Shown here: positions 17,568 to 25,689 of the stretch, piece by piece
Layout: each line of letters begins with the position of its first letter
How positions within the stretch are numbered: the stretch's first letter is position 1
DNA from: an uncultured Merdimonas sp.
Lineage (GTDB): Bacteria > Bacillota > Clostridia > Lachnospirales > Lachnospiraceae
Length of the DNA: 52,705 nt
Direction of reading: 5' to 3'
Assembly: GCA_944375885.1 (NCBI GenBank)
Contig: CALWBB010000231.1
Span: forward strand, 1-52,705
Notes under the pieces: model-generated
What the model was told of the DNA's origin: nothing
The model's database searches: none
The model's input: the letters and a program-made list of their open reading frames with translations, nothing else
Position numbers and translations under genes: made by a program

Positions 17568-19024
17568 GAATGGTCAGAATGCAGAAACTGCGGCTCTCTT
17601 TTGTGGCGCTCCAGGCATTCCTCCTGAAGTTTCAGGAACGCCGGAAACCTCTCACCGCATTTTTCCAGGTCAAAGGCCTCCTGGCTTTCTGTCACATTAC
17701 TCAGTAAAAACGCGCTGTACAGCTTCTTGTCCACCTTCTGCCCGTCTATGACGCGCCAGCTTTTCCTCTGGGGCATCTTCTGGTAAGTCCCGGTGTGATG
17801 GTTAAATCCAGAAGCTTTCAACACAAATGGCTGGATCCAGGCAGCTTCTTTTTTCTGCTGCCAGAGTTTCTGCATCAGAATTCGTAGGAAAGTCCCCGGG
17901 GAACTGCCCTGCATCCCCAGGCTGTTGGGTTTTCGTTTCCCTAGCTTCAGAAAATCAGTTCCTTCTATATAAAAACGCCCTCCCATGGATGCCACCCGCC
18001 TCGCAAGGAGAAACTGCTGCTCCCTTTGCAGCACCCGCTGCTTCCGGCAGAGTTCCCGGTACGCAAGCCTTGCTTTCTGGTATTTCCTGGAGAATTTCCA
18101 CAGGCCGCTTCCTTCCTGTATCCGGCCGTCCGCCAGATACTTATCTGGATTCATGCGCCTGCGGCTTCGCTCCAGATACCTGGAAATCTCCCGTTTCCGG
18201 CTTTCCAGCTTTGGATCCTTAATAGGAAGGTTCACGAGAAGCGCTTCCTGGCTGTTTACCGCCGCCAGTTTCCAGAAGCCTGCTTTGACGCCGACTGGCC
18301 GCTGGCCGGACGCTGCATTTTCTGGGCCGTTTCCGGGAAGGTCTTCCTGCTCTTTGGAAATCGCCTGCCTTCCCGTCTTTCCAGGCGGCGTCCCTTTGAA
18401 GACCAGCTCTGCGAAATACCTTTCTTTTCCCCGGATGTTTTCCCTCTTAATCCTGCAGAAACGAAGTTCTTTCCCCAGAGCTTCCTGTTCGTATTGATTT
18501 CCTTTCAGCCCGGCTGGAAGCTCCAGCCCTTTCCAGGAAACGGAACCATTCCGGAAACGGATAGAGGAACGATTGGTCTTTCCGGACAAGCTTCTAAGCT
18601 CCCCCGGGGCTTTTTCCCGGAACTTCGACGCCCTGCCTCTTATCATGGCGTCTACTGCCTGCCAGACTTCTGCCGCCAGGTTCTGGACGACAGGGCTGTC
18701 CATATGCTCTGCGAAATGCCTGCGGTACGCTGTGGCATCCCGGCAGATCTCATACTTACCCAGCCTGTACTGCCGGATGAGCGCGTCCATCTCCTGTAAA
18801 AGCTTCCTGCGCTCTGCTGGATCTGCCTCTTCCAGAAGCTGCTCCTTACAGGAACGCCAGGCCCGGGTCTGCGCCATTTGGCGGAACCGTTTTTCTGCCT
18901 TGCCGAGCAGGGCATTGTATACCTGGCGGCCTATCTCAAACCGCTTTTCCAGAATCCGCTGCTGCCAGGGCTCCGGCCGAAGCGGCAGGACAAGCACAAA
19001 GTACTGCCCAAAAGCCTGGTTCAT
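17549..19024 (-). CDS. TnpB-family protein with inactivated RuvC site (TldR-like candidate)
   Basis: 491 residues. The N-terminus (FVLVLPLRPEPWQQRI, then EIGRQVYNALLGKAEKRFRQM) and the long basic helix SRYLERSRRRMNPDKYLADG match a TnpB subfamily common in Clostridia. At RuvC-I the family GID becomes GVKAG (Lys247 for Asp); RuvC-II keeps Glu354 (FYIEGTDF); at RuvC-III the Asp before LYSAFL is Lys434. Two of three catalytic acids are thus lost, both to Lys, while the fold-defining context is kept. No CxxC zinc finger. No TnpA gene is adjacent. Start ATG 19024 follows AGAGGTGA; the longer GTG frame at 19042 lacks a site. Most likely a domesticated RNA-guided DNA-binding protein; otherwise a decayed transposon accessory gene. 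Confidence 0.8.
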   Translation of the reverse strand: MNQAFGQYFVLVLPLRPEPWQQRILEKRFEIGRQVYNALLGKAEKRFRQMAQTRAWRSCKEQLLEEADPAERRKLLQEMDALIRQYRLGKYEICRDATAYRRHFAEHMDSPVVQNLAAEVWQAVDAMIRGRASKFREKAPGELRSLSGKTNRSSIRFRNGSVSWKGLELPAGLKGNQYEQEALGKELRFCRIKRENIRGKERYFAELVFKGTPPGKTGRQAISKEQEDLPGNGPENAASGQRPVGVKAGFWKLAAVNSQEALLVNLPIKDPKLESRKREISRYLERSRRRMNPDKYLADGRIQEGSGLWKFSRKYQKARLAYRELCRKQRVLQREQQFLLARRVASMGGRFYIEGTDFLKLGKRKPNSLGMQGSSPGTFLRILMQKLWQQKKEAAWIQPFVLKASGFNHHTGTYQKMPQRKSWRVIDGQKVDKKLYSAFLLSNVTESQEAFDLEKCGERFPAFLKLQEECLERHKREPQFLHSDHSGRCTA

Positions 19025-19074
19025 GAAAGAATCACCTCTCACATATGGCCAGCTCCCGAAGCACCGGGGCTGGA

Positions 19075-19101
19075 TTTCGTGAAGTAACTAACTTCACGAA
19101 A
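19075..19101. promoter_or_regulatory. palindrome A upstream of the TnpB-like gene
   Basis: Perfect 11-bp arms TTTCGTGAAGT and ACTTCACGAAA with a 5-base centre AACTA, about 50 bp before the TnpB-like start. It looks like an operator for a dimeric regulator. Palindrome B (19284-19312) shares the core and centre. No cognate regulator gene is in the window. Confidence 0.65.
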
Positions 19102-19223
19102 CCCGGCAGAATATTTTGATTAAAATTATGGAAAAATAAAGATAAAACAAGAAATTTTATATCTGCTATGGATGGAATATCCAATTTCTGGGCCGATACA
19201 AGGCTGGAAGAAAGAGAAAAGGG

Positions 19224-19252
19224 TTTACGTTCTGAGAGATTTGTGCTATGAT
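19224..19252 (+). promoter_or_regulatory. sigma-A-type promoter in the TnpB-like/AbiL intergenic region
   Basis: TTTACG, 17-base spacer, TATGAT with an extended -10 TGC; predicted start near 19259. It reads plus strand into the mini-ORF and palindrome B, away from the TnpB-like gene. No gene of normal length starts before the AbiL gene, 325 bases on. Confidence 0.6.
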
Positions 19253-19270
19253 GTACAGGAAATTGAGGAA

Positions 19271-19306
19271 ATGAGCTGTCTCATTTTCGTAAAGTTAGTT
19301 ACTTAA
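19271..19306 (+). CDS. possible 11-residue leader peptide overlapping palindrome B
   Basis: ATG to TAA encodes MSCLIFVKLVT. A TGAGGAA ribosome site precedes it and it begins ~12 bases after the predicted start of the promoter at 19224. The last codons lie within palindrome B. Its size makes chance occurrence quite possible; the promoter and ribosome site are the only support. Confidence 0.3.
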   Translation: MSCLIFVKLVT

Positions 19307-19312
19307 CGAAAA
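19284..19312. promoter_or_regulatory. palindrome B, related to palindrome A
   Basis: Arms TTTTCGTAAAGT and ACTTAACGAAAA (one mismatch) around centre TAGTT, the reverse complement of the centre of palindrome A. Located ~25-50 bases after the predicted start of the plus-strand promoter at 19224, where a bound regulator could block elongation. Confidence 0.6.
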
Positions 19313-19492
19313 TTTTATTACATTCTTATCTGTCAAAAATTTCTGTTAATATATTTTCCGTTGTTCTAAATTCACGTACTCTTAATTAGCAAGAATATAT
19401 GTACATGGCCCTCTGTTAATACTTGATCTGTATCCTGTCAATACCCTTTCCCCTGATATGATTGTTTTTTAGATCCTTTTAGCCATACGCTC

Positions 19493-19520
19493 CTAAGAAA
19501 AGTTGTAATACTTTTCTTAG
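19493..19520. promoter_or_regulatory. inverted repeat just upstream of the AbiL-like promoter
   Basis: Perfect 11-bp arms CTAAGAAAAGT and ACTTTTCTTAG with a 6-base centre, ending five bases before the -35 box at 19526. Best read as an operator for the defence cassette; a weak terminator for transcription from 19224 is possible, as TTGTATT follows. Confidence 0.5.
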
Positions 19521-19525
19521 TTGTA

Positions 19526-19554
19526 TTGATAAAAGTGAAAAAATCACATATAAT
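19526..19554 (+). promoter_or_regulatory. promoter of the AbiL-like operon
   Basis: TTGATA, 17-base spacer, consensus TATAAT; predicted start ~19561, giving a very short leader before GGAGGTGA at 19565. Confidence 0.8.
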
Positions 19555-19576
19555 ATACTCACTTGGAGGTGATTTG

Positions 19577-20968
19577 ATGCTTATCAGATTTTCAGTTGAG
19601 AATTTCTTGTCATTTAAAGGATTAACTGAGTTTAGCATGGTAGCTGGAAAAGTGACGAGACATAGCGGGCACATTGCAATATGTAATAATAAACGTATGC
19701 TCAAAGGTGCCTTCATTTTTGGTGCAAATGCCAGCGGGAAGACGAATTTGATTCGAGCAATCGCTTTTGCTAAGAACATTGTTCTTAATGGCATCGAAAA
19801 CACGAATTGTGATAAAAAGTATTTTCGAATTGATGGAATAAGCAAAGAGCGCCCTGGTGTTTTCCAATTTGACATTTTTTCACAAGGACATTTTTACTCC
19901 TATGGGTTTGCTATATCTTACGCAACAGCATCTTTAGAGGAAGAGTGGCTATACCAAATTGATAATCCAGATAGGGAATTTTGTGTCTTTTTGCGTAGCA
20001 AAAACGAAAATAATGAGGCCTTTACAATATCTTCGGATATTCATTTTACAGATGATCGTCAGAAGACAAGATTTTCTGTATATACGGATGATATTTCAAA
20101 TTCTAAAATGAAGCAGACGCTTTTTTTAAGTGATATTGCTATGAGAAGCCCGGAGGATTCGCCTGAATATCAGCCTTTTAGGGATGTAATGAAATGGTTC
20201 AAACATTTGATAGTAATATTTCCAGACTCAAAATATAAGGGAATTACTCAGCTTTTAGATAACGATAATGAAAAGACCAGATTGGAAAACCTGTTAAATT
20301 ATTTCGATACAGGAATTATAGCGGTCTCCAAAAAAGAAGTAGAATTTGACAAAGCTTTCTCCATGCTGCCTGATAAGGTTATTGATTCTCTTAAAACCGA
20401 TATTGCAAAAAATCTTAAAGAAGATGGACAAAGCGCATTTATGCGACATGATGCCTCTTTGGTGGAAGTAAAAAACGTAAATGGCAATCTTCTCACATAC
20501 GAAGTTGTTTCTAACCATGGAAATGATACAGATTTGTTTGAATATAGCGATGAATCCGATGGCACGCAGCGATTGTTTGATCTAATACCTCTTTTTCAAA
20601 AGCTGCTTTCAAATTCTGTTGTTCTAATTGATGAATTGGATAGAAGCCTTCACACAAAAGCTGCTCAGGAATTTATTAATTACTTCTACTCGCTAACAAA
20701 ACAGAATGCATCTCAACTTATTGTTACAACCCATGATTCAAACATCATGGATTTAGACTTTGTACGTCAAGATGAAATTTGGTTTATTGAGAGGAAAAAA
20801 GATCATAGTTCTGAGATATATTCTTTAAACAAATTCAAGGCCCGCTTTGATAAGAAAATTGAAAAAGACTATTTACTTGGCCGATATGGAGCAATTCCTA
20901 TTTTTAGGCAAGCAGCATTAGAACCAGATACATTGGAAGAAGGTGAGCAGGATGCCGAAACCATCTAG
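19577..20968 (+). CDS. AbiL-like phage-defence ATPase (AbiLi/RloA family AAA_15/AAA_21 protein)
   Basis: 463 residues. Starts MLIRFSVENFLSFKGL, the RecF/OLD-like opening of AAA_15/AAA_21 ATPases. Walker A GANASGKT is at 49-56; a signature-like SDGTQRLFDL near 330 precedes Walker B (VVLIDELDRSLH, ~350) and the H-loop TTHDSN. Paired with an RloB-domain gene this is the AbiL abortive-infection layout: ATPase senses infection, the partner effector acts on nucleic acid (family knowledge, mechanism not settled). ATG 19577 has a near-perfect GGAGGTGA site; the upstream frame extension crosses the promoter and was dropped. AT-rich relative to its neighbours, consistent with transfer. Confidence 0.82.
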   Translation: MLIRFSVENFLSFKGLTEFSMVAGKVTRHSGHIAICNNKRMLKGAFIFGANASGKTNLIRAIAFAKNIVLNGIENTNCDKKYFRIDGISKERPGVFQFDIFSQGHFYSYGFAISYATASLEEEWLYQIDNPDREFCVFLRSKNENNEAFTISSDIHFTDDRQKTRFSVYTDDISNSKMKQTLFLSDIAMRSPEDSPEYQPFRDVMKWFKHLIVIFPDSKYKGITQLLDNDNEKTRLENLLNYFDTGIIAVSKKEVEFDKAFSMLPDKVIDSLKTDIAKNLKEDGQSAFMRHDASLVEVKNVNGNLLTYEVVSNHGNDTDLFEYSDESDGTQRLFDLIPLFQKLLSNSVVLIDELDRSLHTKAAQEFINYFYSLTKQNASQLIVTTHDSNIMDLDFVRQDEIWFIERKKDHSSEIYSLNKFKARFDKKIEKDYLLGRYGAIPIFRQAALEPDTLEEGEQDAETI

Positions 20969-21821
20969 CCGTTTTCGTCTACAATCTTCTGCTTTCACCA
21001 GAAATGATGAAACAGAAAAAATAAATCCTAAAAGGATGATTTTTCTGTCCGTAGAAGGGGATGAGACCGAGAGGACATATTTTCAGAATTTAAACGAATA
21101 TTTGGATGCTAATATTATTCAAATTGAAGTTTTAAGGCATCGGCGTGGTGATGGCTACAGCGATCCTATTTACGTAATAGAACTTCTTGAAGAATATATC
21201 GATCTGCGTCAAGGCGAACTTATTCCAGATGAATTACCTGCACCATTTACTGAAAAATACTCTAAAGAGTTTTGCCAAAAGTATCTCGTTGGTGGCAGTG
21301 AATTGACTGCAGAGGAGCGAAAACAATTCAGTGAAGATTTATTAAAAATCGGGATTGATATTGAATACCGTCGCTATCTGCAAAGTTTTAGGAAAGATAT
21401 GGATTATTTTGCAGTAGTCCTTGATCGAGATTGTGGTTCCCATAGTAAACAGCTTATGCAGGAATGCTTGGATAAGTGTAATCAGCACAATTATGGTTGT
21501 TATGTTACAAATCCTTGCTTTGAATTTTGGCTTTTATTACATTTGTGTGATGTAAAAAAAGAGTTTTCGCCTGAAGAATTAAAAATATTATACTCAAATC
21601 CAACGGTGTCCAAAAGACACACAAAGGTTAGCTACGAAGTTTCAAAACGTGCCCATCACACAAAAACAATTTCTTCCATCAAATTTAAAAATTTGTACTA
21701 TCCCAATATCTCAAAAGCAATAAAAAACGCAGGGAGTTTTTCTACTGACTTTCCTGATTTATTTGATAATTTGGGTAGTAACTTACCTAAACTGCTTGAT
21801 ATTCTTGAATTCCAGGATTAA
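20952..21821 (+). CDS. RloB-domain effector (AbiLii-like)
   Basis: 289 residues. The RloB/TOPRIM-like core shows IFLSVEGDETERTYFQNL (conserved Glu) and YFAVVLDRDCGSH (DxD), then GCYVTNPCFEFWLLLH, typical of RloB. It probably is the nucleic-acid-directed effector of the two-gene defence cassette. ATG 20952 overlaps the ATPase stop by 17 bases and has AAGGTGAG upstream, so translation is coupled; the GTG at 20943 lacks a good site. Together with the ATPase it makes an AT-rich block set between GC-rich genes. Confidence 0.82.
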   Translation: MPKPSSRFRLQSSAFTRNDETEKINPKRMIFLSVEGDETERTYFQNLNEYLDANIIQIEVLRHRRGDGYSDPIYVIELLEEYIDLRQGELIPDELPAPFTEKYSKEFCQKYLVGGSELTAEERKQFSEDLLKIGIDIEYRRYLQSFRKDMDYFAVVLDRDCGSHSKQLMQECLDKCNQHNYGCYVTNPCFEFWLLLHLCDVKKEFSPEELKILYSNPTVSKRHTKVSYEVSKRAHHTKTISSIKFKNLYYPNISKAIKNAGSFSTDFPDLFDNLGSNLPKLLDILEFQD

Positions 21822-21840
21822 TTACAAAGGACCCTCCATT

Positions 21841-22731
21841 ATGCTTATATTCCTGTGCGGTTTCCCTGCGGCGGCCCTGGCGGCAGGCCTGGCCTGCCGC
21901 CTGTCCCTAAGAAACCAGAAGCTTCTCCTGAATATCCTTGCCGTCTTGTTCCCGCTCTCTGAGCTGTGGAAGCAGCTTTTGCTTACCTGGACGAACGGCG
22001 GCGCGTACCGCTGGTGGTATTTTCCCTTCCAGCTTTGCAGTATGCCGCTTTATCTGCTGCCCCTGCGGCAGCTTCTTGTGCTTGGGAGGGCGCGGGAGCG
22101 GCGGCGGATGGGGGAAACCCGTTCTCCCATCCGCCGCGATACTGCAGGCAGCGAACGGCAAAGCCGTTCGCTGCCCGCTGCGCCGCCTTCTCCTGCCCCT
22201 TCCCCTGCCCGTTCCCCTGCCGCTTTTCTCATCTTGACGCTGACGGATTTCCTGGCGGATTTCGGCCTCCTGGCCGGGATTTTCGCCTTTGCGGATCAGA
22301 CGGGGATGCGCTATGGGATTCCTGCCCTGACCCTCCACAGCTACCTGTGGCACTTTGCCATGATTTTTCTGGGAATTTTCCTGAATCTGTCCAGGTGCGC
22401 CCGGGAAGAGTGTGTTTCCGGCTTTCCTGGCGCGCGAAAAAGCGGCGGGAAGATCCGCCGGATGCTTTCCGGATTTCTTCCTGCCGCTGTATTATTCCTT
22501 ATCCTGGCTGGGATCGCCGAGCTTCTGAATTTTCTGCTCCGCAGCAAGGGTTCTGTTGATATGTTCTACATCAGCCCCTGGGAGCCGTCCACCCAGGTGA
22601 TCCTGCGGGATATCGCGGCGCGCTTTGGCCGGGACACAGAAATCCTTCTGTACCTGGGACTAATCCTCTTTGGGGCCGGGCTCCTGCACCTTTGCTCCAG
22701 CTGCCTGCGGCGGCTGCTTTCGGCGGCGTAA
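21841..22731 (+). CDS. TIGR02206/YwaF-family integral membrane protein with a low-complexity insertion
   Basis: About 296 residues; several membrane helices with the family landmark WWYFPFQLCSMPLYLLPL. Function unknown in this family. Residues ~82-130 form a charged then Pro/Ala/Ser-rich stretch (PAPSPARSPAAF) that splits two helices and lacks family resemblance; at DNA level it contains two perfect GC-rich hairpins. Without it the protein would have the usual ~235-240 residue length. ATG 21841 with AAAGGA upstream; the extension to 21763 overlaps rloB out of frame and was rejected. Confidence 0.82.
   Translation: MLIFLCGFPAAALAAGLACRLSLRNQKLLLNILAVLFPLSELWKQLLLTWTNGGAYRWWYFPFQLCSMPLYLLPLRQLLVLGRARERRRMGETRSPIRRDTAGSERQSRSLPAAPPSPAPSPARSPAAFLILTLTDFLADFGLLAGIFAFADQTGMRYGIPALTLHSYLWHFAMIFLGIFLNLSRCAREECVSGFPGARKSGGKIRRMLSGFLPAAVLFLILAGIAELLNFLLRSKGSVDMFYISPWEPSTQVILRDIAARFGRDTEILLYLGLILFGAGLLHLCSSCLRRLLSAA
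22101..22175. repeat. two tandem GC-rich hairpins inside the YwaF-like gene
   Basis: Arms GCGGCGGATGGG/CCCATCCGCCGC (22101-22112 and 22126-22137), then GGCAGCGAACGGC/GCCGTTCGCTGCC with an AAA loop (22147-22159 and 22163-22175). Both perfect, 12 and 13 bp, and both in frame. They resemble a REP/MITE-like palindromic insertion. Confidence 0.7.
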
Positions 22732-22743
22732 GACGGCGGGGCG

Positions 22744-22776
22744 CAGCCGCCGCGCTTGGCGGCGGCTGTCATTTTT
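22744..22776 (+). terminator. intrinsic terminator after the YwaF-like gene
   Basis: Stem CAGCCGCCGC/GCGGCGGCTG, loop GCTTG, followed by TCATTTTTT. It overlaps the 3' end of convergent malQ. Confidence 0.85.
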
Positions 22777-24256
22777 TCAGGCGGCCATATAGCTTCATCT
22801 CATGGCGCAGCCTGGCAGCCAGCTTTTCCGTAAAGCTTCCTTCCCGCGCCCGCCATTTCCAGTTTCTCCCTACTGTCCCTGGCGTGTTCATCCGGGCCCA
22901 GCTTCCCAGCCCCAGCAGATCCTGGGCCTGCACGATGGCAAGATCGGCCGTGCTTCCCCAGAGGGCGCGCATCATGCCCCAGTGGTAGCCTTCCTCCTTC
23001 GAGAGGCGGAGGTATTCCACTGCGTAGGATACATCTGCCAGATCGGCGCAAGACAGCCAGCCCAGGATGGTATCATTGTCGTGCGTCCCGGTGTAGGCCA
23101 CGCAGCGGCGGATATAGTTGTGGGGCAGATAGGCGGCGTTGTTCCCGTCCCGGCGGTCAAAGGCGAATTCCAGCACCCGCATACCCGGAAACCCGCTGTC
23201 TTCCAGAAGGCGGCGTACGGAGTCTGTCATATAGCCCAGATCCTCCGCGATAATCGGCTGCCGGCCGATTTTTTCTTCTATAGCCCGGAACAGCCGCATA
23301 CCCGGCCCTTTTCTCCAGCGTCCTATCCTGGCGTCCGTCCTGCCGTAGGGAACCGCATAGTAGGAATCGAACCCCCGGAAGTGGTCGATACGAAGCACAT
23401 CATAGACCTGGCAGAGATAACGGATGCGGCGTATCCACCAGGAATAGCCGTCCCGATCCATGTACTCCCAGTCAAAGAGCGGATTGCCCCACAGCTGGCC
23501 GTCAGCGGTAAAATCGTCGGGCGGACAGCCGGCCACCTCCCCGGGCATCCGGTTCTCATCCAGCTGAAACTGTTCCGGGTGGGCCCATACGTCTGCGCTG
23601 TCCAGCGCCGCGTAGATGGGCAGATCCCCGATAATCCGGATCCCCTTTCCGTTCACATATTCCCTCAGCTTCTTCCACTGGGAAAAGAACAGGTACTGGC
23701 AGATTTTCCAGAACTCCACGTCTTCCCTGCGGCTTTCCCGGATCTGGCCAAGAGCCTCCCGCTCCCTGTCCCGCAAAGGCTTTTCCCAGGTATGCCAGGG
23801 CGCCCCGCCATGCATATCTTTTAGCGCCATAAACAGCGCATAGTCCTCCAGCCATTCTGCATGTTCCCTTAAGAACTCCCCATAATCGGCCGGCGGCTTC
23901 TCCCGGAACCGGGCAGCCGCTTTCCGGAGGATCGGATACCGCTTTTCGTAAAGACAGCCGTAATCGATCTGATCCGGCGAGCTACCCCAGTCTGCCGTCC
24001 CATATTCCTCCCATTTCAGGTACCCGTCCTTTTCCAGCTCCTCCAGATCGATAAAATACGGATTGCCCGCATAGGAGGAAAATGTCTGGTACGGCGAATC
24101 CCCAAAGCTCACCGGGCAGATCGGGAGAATCTGCCAGTAGGACTGCCCCGCCTTGCAGAGAAAATCCGCGAATTTCCGGGCAGGCTCCCCCATGCTCCCG
24201 ATGCCGTAAGGCGAAGGCAGTGAGGAAAGATGCATCAGGACTCCGCTGCTTCTCAA
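22769..24256 (-). CDS. malQ: 4-alpha-glucanotransferase (amylomaltase)
   Basis: 495 residues, the normal size. Starts MRSSGVLMHLSSLPSPYGIG. GH77 active-site features are present: the nucleophile in VLRIDHFRGFDSYY, the acid/base in PIIAEDLGYMT, and GTHDNDTI. It transfers alpha-1,4-glucan segments between maltodextrins (glycogen/maltodextrin metabolism, cytoplasm). The start is TTG at 24256, supported by GGAGAG eight bases upstream and by the family N-terminus. Divergent from ackA; convergent with the YwaF gene. Confidence 0.95.
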   Translation of the reverse strand: MRSSGVLMHLSSLPSPYGIGSMGEPARKFADFLCKAGQSYWQILPICPVSFGDSPYQTFSSYAGNPYFIDLEELEKDGYLKWEEYGTADWGSSPDQIDYGCLYEKRYPILRKAAARFREKPPADYGEFLREHAEWLEDYALFMALKDMHGGAPWHTWEKPLRDREREALGQIRESRREDVEFWKICQYLFFSQWKKLREYVNGKGIRIIGDLPIYAALDSADVWAHPEQFQLDENRMPGEVAGCPPDDFTADGQLWGNPLFDWEYMDRDGYSWWIRRIRYLCQVYDVLRIDHFRGFDSYYAVPYGRTDARIGRWRKGPGMRLFRAIEEKIGRQPIIAEDLGYMTDSVRRLLEDSGFPGMRVLEFAFDRRDGNNAAYLPHNYIRRCVAYTGTHDNDTILGWLSCADLADVSYAVEYLRLSKEEGYHWGMMRALWGSTADLAIVQAQDLLGLGSWARMNTPGTVGRNWKWRAREGSFTEKLAARLRHEMKLYGRLKK

Positions 24257-24367
24257 AGCTTATCACTCTCCTTATCTCTGGCTGCGCGGGCGCGAATCCC
24301 CCCGCAGCGTCTGCTGCGTTTCACGATTGTCCTGCCCCGTCAGCCTGCTGCGGGGCCTCTTTTTGGG

Positions 24368-24396
24368 TTGTGGAGCAAAAAAATTTTTGTTATACT
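24368..24396 (+). promoter_or_regulatory. promoter of ackA
   Basis: TTGTGG, 17-base spacer, TATACT; predicted start ~24403, about 60 bases before the GGAGG ribosome site. Confidence 0.7.
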
Positions 24397-24470
24397 GGAA
24401 ATACAAATGGCGCGAAGGAAGTCCCGGGCCGATATCCGGGCGTTTTTTAAAATGTAATTGGAGGTTTCCC

Positions 24471-25658
24471 ATGAAATTATTAGTATGCAACGCAGGAAGT
24501 ACGTCCCTGAAATTCAAATTGTTCGAGATGCCGCAGGAGCGCGTGCTCGCGGAAGGCAGGGTAGAGCGCGTCGGCACAGACCGGGCCATCTATCATTTTT
24601 CCAAGCCTTCTGGTTTCCGGATTTTCCGGGAGAATCTCTCGATCCCCACGTATACCGAAGGGATCCAGTCTTTTCTCCAGGATCTGCTGGACGGGGAACA
24701 CGGAGAGCTGTCGGACTTGGCTGAGCTTGAGCGGATCGGCTTCAAAACCGTACTGTCCAAGGGCCATTACGGCATCCATGAGCTGACGCCTGATGTCCTG
24801 CAGGGCATGGAGGCTTATATGGTGGTGGCCCCCGCCCACAATAAGCCTTATCTGGAAGCTATCCGCCAGTTCCAGAAGCTCACGCCGGACGCGGTGCTGG
24901 TGGGCGCTTTTGAGACGGCTTTCCATCAGACGATCCCGCTGGAGCGGAAGATCTACGGCATTCCTTATGAGTGGTATGAGAAATACGGCATTGAGCGTCT
25001 GGGCTATCACGGAGCCTCCCACAGCTATGTGGCTGAGACGCTGGCGGCCGCGTACGGCAGCACTGGGAAAGCCATCTCCTGCCATCTGGGCGGCAGCGGC
25101 TCTCTGTGCGCCATCGACGATGGAAAGAGCGTGGACACCAGCTTTGGCATCTCACTCCAGGTCGGAATCATACAGTCCAACCGCTGCGGCGATATCGATC
25201 CCTTCATCGTTCCCTTTCTCCAAAAAGAGGGCATGAGCCTGGACGAGGTACTGGAGGGCCTGACGAAACGCGGCGGCCTCTTAGGCATCTCCGGCGTCAG
25301 CAATGACCTGCGCGATGTGGAAGAAGCTGCCCAGGCGGGAAATGAGCGGGCCCAGCTCGCCATCGACGTCTTCTGCAACGGCATCGTCCGCTACATAGGC
25401 TCTTATTACGCGGAGCTTGGCGGCCTTGACCATCTGGTATTTACCGCCGGCATCGGAGAGCACGGCGCCTCTGTCCGCGAAAAGGTCTGCGGCCAGCTTA
25501 CACATATGGGCATCCTGCTTGACCCGGAAAAGAACCGGAACTGCCCCGAAGGGGACGCCGTCATCTCACAGGAAAATTCCCCTGTGAAAATCCACGTAAT
25601 TCCGGCCAACGAGGAGCTTGGCGTGGCGCGGAAGACGTACGCGTACCAGAGAAACTAA
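24471..25658 (+). CDS. ackA: acetate/propionate kinase family protein
   Basis: 395 residues. Actin-fold ASKHA landmarks: KLLVCNAGSTSLKFKLFE at the start, VVAPAHNKPYLEAI, VGAFETAFHQTIP, GYHGASHSYVAE and FTAGIGEHGASVREKV. It makes ATP from acetyl phosphate and ADP in fermentation. The HN-P loop reads HNKPYL rather than the common HNP, so it is a divergent branch, and propionate or another acyl phosphate could be used. No pta gene is adjacent. ATG 24471 follows GGAGG by six bases; the 144-base upstream extension crosses the promoter. Confidence 0.88.
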   Translation: MKLLVCNAGSTSLKFKLFEMPQERVLAEGRVERVGTDRAIYHFSKPSGFRIFRENLSIPTYTEGIQSFLQDLLDGEHGELSDLAELERIGFKTVLSKGHYGIHELTPDVLQGMEAYMVVAPAHNKPYLEAIRQFQKLTPDAVLVGAFETAFHQTIPLERKIYGIPYEWYEKYGIERLGYHGASHSYVAETLAAAYGSTGKAISCHLGGSGSLCAIDDGKSVDTSFGISLQVGIIQSNRCGDIDPFIVPFLQKEGMSLDEVLEGLTKRGGLLGISGVSNDLRDVEEAAQAGNERAQLAIDVFCNGIVRYIGSYYAELGGLDHLVFTAGIGEHGASVREKVCGQLTHMGILLDPEKNRNCPEGDAVISQENSPVKIHVIPANEELGVARKTYAYQRN

Positions 25659-25689
25659 ACGGCTGCGGCCGGCCGCCTTCGTTCTTTCT

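Noticed and set aside
17304-19101. Intact IS200/IS605 transposon
   Set aside because: No Y1 transposase gene, and no obvious left/right end pair; the TnpB-like protein lacks two catalytic residues.
22802-23824. Plus-strand open frame of 340 codons opposite malQ
   Set aside because: malQ motifs are intact on the other strand; the plus frame has no recognisable domain.
24257-24470. Additional gene between malQ and ackA
   Set aside because: Frames here only extend malQ or ackA; the interval carries the ackA promoter and no independent ribosome site.
25659-25689. Terminator after ackA
   Set aside because: The GC palindrome GCGGCCGGCCGC has no loop and only a broken U-tract, so termination could not be supported.
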